The notes under the pieces: generated by a model
Database searches by the model: none
Seen by the model: only the letters and a program-made list of their open reading frames with translations
What the model was told of the DNA's origin: nothing
Position numbers and translations under genes: made by a program
Shown: positions 61,699 through 64,000 of the stretch, piece after piece
How the letters are laid out: each line of letters begins with the position of its first letter
Numbering within the stretch: position 1 is the stretch's first letter
DNA from: Bacteroidetes bacterium HGW-Bacteroidetes-16
GTDB taxonomy: Bacteria > Bacteroidota > Bacteroidia > Bacteroidales > F082
Direction: 5' to 3'
DNA: 64,000 nt
NCBI GenBank assembly: GCA_002840975.1
Contig: PHDN01000003.1
Location: forward strand, 124,001-188,000

Positions 61699-62679
61699 AT
61701 GGCAAAATTGAGAAAGATATTTCCGTATTTTCAATCTATTGGTTTTTCCTTTTGCATGCTGCTTATTGTAACTGTTCAGGGCCAGCAGCGCATTTCAACC
61801 GAGGACTATATTGACACCTATAAAGAAGTGGCCATCAGGAAAATGCATGAATACCACATTCCGGCCTCCATTACCCTTGCACAGGGAATACTTGAATCTG
61901 GCAGCGGTAACAGCAAGCTGGCTCACAAAGCCAACAACCATTTCGGCATCAAGTGCCATCAGGATTGGACCGGAAAGACCTACTATATGGACGATGACGA
62001 AAAACATGAATGTTTCAGGAAGTACAAACATCCTGAGGATTCGTATCGCGATCATTCCCTTTTTTTAACCGAGAGGGGGAGGTATTCTTTTTTATTTGAA
62101 TTGAAAATAACCGATTACGAAGCCTGGGCAAAAGGGCTTAAAAAGGCAGGTTATGCCACCAATCCCAAATACCCTGAATTGCTCATTCGCATCATCGAAA
62201 AATACAACCTGAGCCAATACGATGATAAATCATACAAGGATAAAAAGGCTGGGGATGAGAGGACGGTAAAACATATAAAAAGGTCCACCATTAAACCCAT
62301 GACCATCGATCAGTTTCAGATAGATGAACGTTATCCCAGCGGCCGGCAACTTTTTTCAAACAATGGCAAAAAGCTGTTGATTGCAGTAAATGGCGATACC
62401 TTTAATAATCTGGCCAAAGAATTCGGCATCTATACCTGGCAGCTATATAAATACAACGATCTGGATAAAGACTATGTGCTCAAAGTTGGTGACATCATTT
62501 ATCTGGAAAAAAAGAAACGCAAAGCCGATAAGCAGCATCCTGCCCATGAAGTAAAACAAGGTGAAACCATCCGCAGCATTTCGCAGCTGTATGGAGTGCG
62601 CGAACAACGGATTTATAAAATGAATAACCTGCCTGATAACATTCAGGTAAGCGAAGGCAAGGTGCTGAAATTGAGATAG
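61699..62679 (+). CDS. Glucosaminidase-domain protein with two LysM repeats
   Basis: About 326 residues from ATG 61699 (MAKLRKIFPYF). A signal peptide (SIGFSFCMLLIVTVQGQ) is followed by a glucosaminidase domain (about 30-175), with the catalytic Glu in AQGILESGSGNSKLA and NNHFGIKCHQDWTGK. Two LysM repeats follow: LIAVNGDTFNNLAKEFGIYTW and VKQGETIRSISQLYGVREQ. The enzyme cuts the N-acetylglucosaminyl bonds of peptidoglycan in the periplasm, and LysM holds it on the wall. An ORF start at 61672 would put the -7 element in the gene. Confidence 0.93.
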   Translation: MAKLRKIFPYFQSIGFSFCMLLIVTVQGQQRISTEDYIDTYKEVAIRKMHEYHIPASITLAQGILESGSGNSKLAHKANNHFGIKCHQDWTGKTYYMDDDEKHECFRKYKHPEDSYRDHSLFLTERGRYSFLFELKITDYEAWAKGLKKAGYATNPKYPELLIRIIEKYNLSQYDDKSYKDKKAGDERTVKHIKRSTIKPMTIDQFQIDERYPSGRQLFSNNGKKLLIAVNGDTFNNLAKEFGIYTWQLYKYNDLDKDYVLKVGDIIYLEKKKRKADKQHPAHEVKQGETIRSISQLYGVREQRIYKMNNLPDNIQVSEGKVLKLR

Positions 62680-62709
62680 GAGTGGTGTTTTAACTGTTTT
62701 CCACCAGAT

Positions 62710-64000
62710 TTAGTACCTGAAAATAACGCCCGCTCTCCAAATCCTTGGAGTACCATAAAATGTCGGATCATAAAGTTGCAATTGATAGAGCAGCCGGTAG
62801 GAATCAGGGTTGAGCTGATTGTCAATAAAATGCTGGTATTCGGGCGATGAAAGAAATCCGTCATCATCAGGTTTCCCGGTATATGAATACACATTGAATA
62901 CATTCTGGAAGTTAAACAGATTTTCAATGGTCAGATAAACATTCATCATCACTTTCTTTCCAAGGGAAATATCTTTCTGAATATTGAGATTAAACAGGTT
63001 GATATCAGGAGTGTGTTTAACTCCGCGTAATAGGTTTCCTTCAACATTCCGTGAAGCAACATAGGGAATTCCATGGCGATATTGATAATAAACAGTAGCC
63101 GAAAGACCATATAATGCCTTGTAGTTGGCCCAGGAGGGACCGCTGAAATTATTTTTACTGCCAAATTGATATCCTGCATTGGCATTGATTACCAGGTCGC
63201 TAACTGTTATTTTCAAAGGGTATTCATCATCTGTAAATAGCTTTGTTGCATTTAACCCTCCGAAAAATCCGGTCCCGGTGGTACTTACGTAGTTGATTCG
63301 ACCTTCAAATCCATTTGTGGTGACCGGTAACGGGTCGTTATACAGTGTAACATAAGTTGACGGATAAGCTCCCATATACTGTTTGAGACTTATCAAATGA
63401 TGTATTGTCGTCCTTAAAAAAGCCAAATCAACCACCAGGTTCTTCCACACCCTGGATTTTACCCCGGTAAAGAACTTCTCCGCCATCATGGGTTTTAGGT
63501 TGGGATTGTCCAATGCCTGAGATTGTGCATAGTAATTCCAAAAATAGTATTGGTCGGGGCGAAAATTGTTATAGCTGGTCGGGTTTTGAGTAAAAGAACT
63601 ATAATTTAGGTAAAAGTTAATGCGATCGATTAACGTATAATCGATGTTAATTTGTGGCAGGAAATTCGTTGTTCTTTTGTAATCCTGAAAAGTCATATCC
63701 GGGGTCCAGTCTCCTTGCAGACTTTGTATTTCAGGATTTTTAAGAGAGGGAGAAATGCCGTTGCCCACATCAAAAATGGTGGGATCTTGTATTTCGAGGC
63801 CACTGGCATTATACCACTGATCTCCATTGCGGTAACCAACCACTCTCGATGGTTCATTCACCCTGTCTACATAAACTAAATAGTTACCTCCGATATTAGA
63901 GGGCCTGCTAAATTCGATGGCTCCCTGGCTCTGAACCTCAGCAACTGTATTTATTTCAAAAAGTGAGTAATCATCTTTTAATACCGGGCGGTTGGCATCA
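62710..64000 (-). CDS. C-terminal part of a TonB-dependent receptor (outer-membrane beta-barrel)
   Basis: The frame is open from the stop at 62710 to the window edge, so at least 430 residues belong to a longer protein whose plug and signal lie outside. Alternating beta-strands are seen: INFYLNYSSFTQNPTSY, NLVVDLAFLRTTIHHL, GFFGGLNATKLFT, TVYYQYRHGIPYV, VMMNVYLTIENLFNFQNVFNVYSYT and a last RAGVIFRY with a terminal Tyr. The N.FNxx.V..ytg pattern near the C-terminus is typical of TonB-dependent receptors. The ligand is unknown. Confidence 0.82.
   Translation of the reverse strand, partial: DANRPVLKDDYSLFEINTVAEVQSQGAIEFSRPSNIGGNYLVYVDRVNEPSRVVGYRNGDQWYNASGLEIQDPTIFDVGNGISPSLKNPEIQSLQGDWTPDMTFQDYKRTTNFLPQINIDYTLIDRINFYLNYSSFTQNPTSYNNFRPDQYYFWNYYAQSQALDNPNLKPMMAEKFFTGVKSRVWKNLVVDLAFLRTTIHHLISLKQYMGAYPSTYVTLYNDPLPVTTNGFEGRINYVSTTGTGFFGGLNATKLFTDDEYPLKITVSDLVINANAGYQFGSKNNFSGPSWANYKALYGLSATVYYQYRHGIPYVASRNVEGNLLRGVKHTPDINLFNLNIQKDISLGKKVMMNVYLTIENLFNFQNVFNVYSYTGKPDDDGFLSSPEYQHFIDNQLNPDSYRLLYQLQLYDPTFYGTPRIWRAGVIFRY

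Noticed and set aside
1-64000. CRISPR, prophage or known defence system
   Set aside because: No array of evenly spaced repeats, no phage structural genes, no transposase and no recognised defence gene were seen. The toxin-antitoxin remains are the only related item.

Overview
The window is a chromosomal segment of a member of the phylum Bacteroidota, most likely a Bacteroidales-type organism. The phylum call rests on several independent signs. There are type IX secretion cargo proteins with both kinds of C-terminal sorting domain (253-1971, 28090-30078, 30112-32664), a gldA/gldF/gldG-like operon (57557-60769), a PUR-family DUF3276 protein, a GWxTD protein, a TonB-dependent receptor, and a recurring TAnnTTTG promoter element with an upstream TTG, the pattern known for the Bacteroidota primary sigma factor. 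A Rex repressor, carbamate kinase, methylglyoxal synthase and many peptidases suggest a peptide-using, at least facultatively anaerobic lifestyle. That last point is inference.

Layout. 1-5.8 kb: end of an M1-like peptidase, a secreted subtilisin, a PUR protein and the parA-parB-DUF5683-dapB chromosome segregation cluster. 5.8-12.2 kb, minus strand: NfeD protease, DUF2061, inositol-phosphatase-like protein, an Lgt-like protein, and two transporters. 12.2-16 kb: carbamate kinase, Rex with its own promoter and operator-like sites, a Na/Ca antiporter and a PLP-binding protein. 16-22.7 kb: LTA-synthase-like sulfatase, tRNA-Ser(CGA), a small accessory patch with an intact HigA-type antitoxin and a HigB-type toxin broken by two in-frame stops, then GWxTD protein, glycosyltransferase and AroQ. 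22.8-33 kb: PadR-PspC pair, sugar kinase, cupin, barrel protein, Tex, and two large secreted surface proteins. 33-39 kb: two adjacent hybrid histidine kinases. 39-52.5 kb: THEP1-like NTPase, PrmC, PiT phosphate transporter, two S9 peptidases, MgsA, GcvT and ValS. 52.6-64 kb: tRNA-Val(GAC), ribosomal protein bL34 (a 52-residue gene), PepD with an MFS transporter, the Gld ABC operon with a DUF4340 protein, RsmG, a LysM glucosaminidase and a partial TonB receptor.

How the parts fit. The window carries a secreted subtilisin, a prolyl oligopeptidase, a DPP-IV-like peptidase, PepD next to an MFS carrier, and GcvT, together describing extracellular protein breakdown and amino-acid use. The most notable non-coding signal is a self-consistent set of 18-bp sites of the form TTGTTAAnnnnATnACA. 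Two flank the rex promoter and one lies just upstream of the carbamate kinase promoter, suggesting a local Rex regulon. Two intergenic hairpins share a core (CCCCTTTAGGG) but have unrelated, perfectly paired arms, and both lie between convergent genes. I saw no CRISPR array, prophage, transposase gene or recognisable defence system, and most of the window looks like ordinary core genome.
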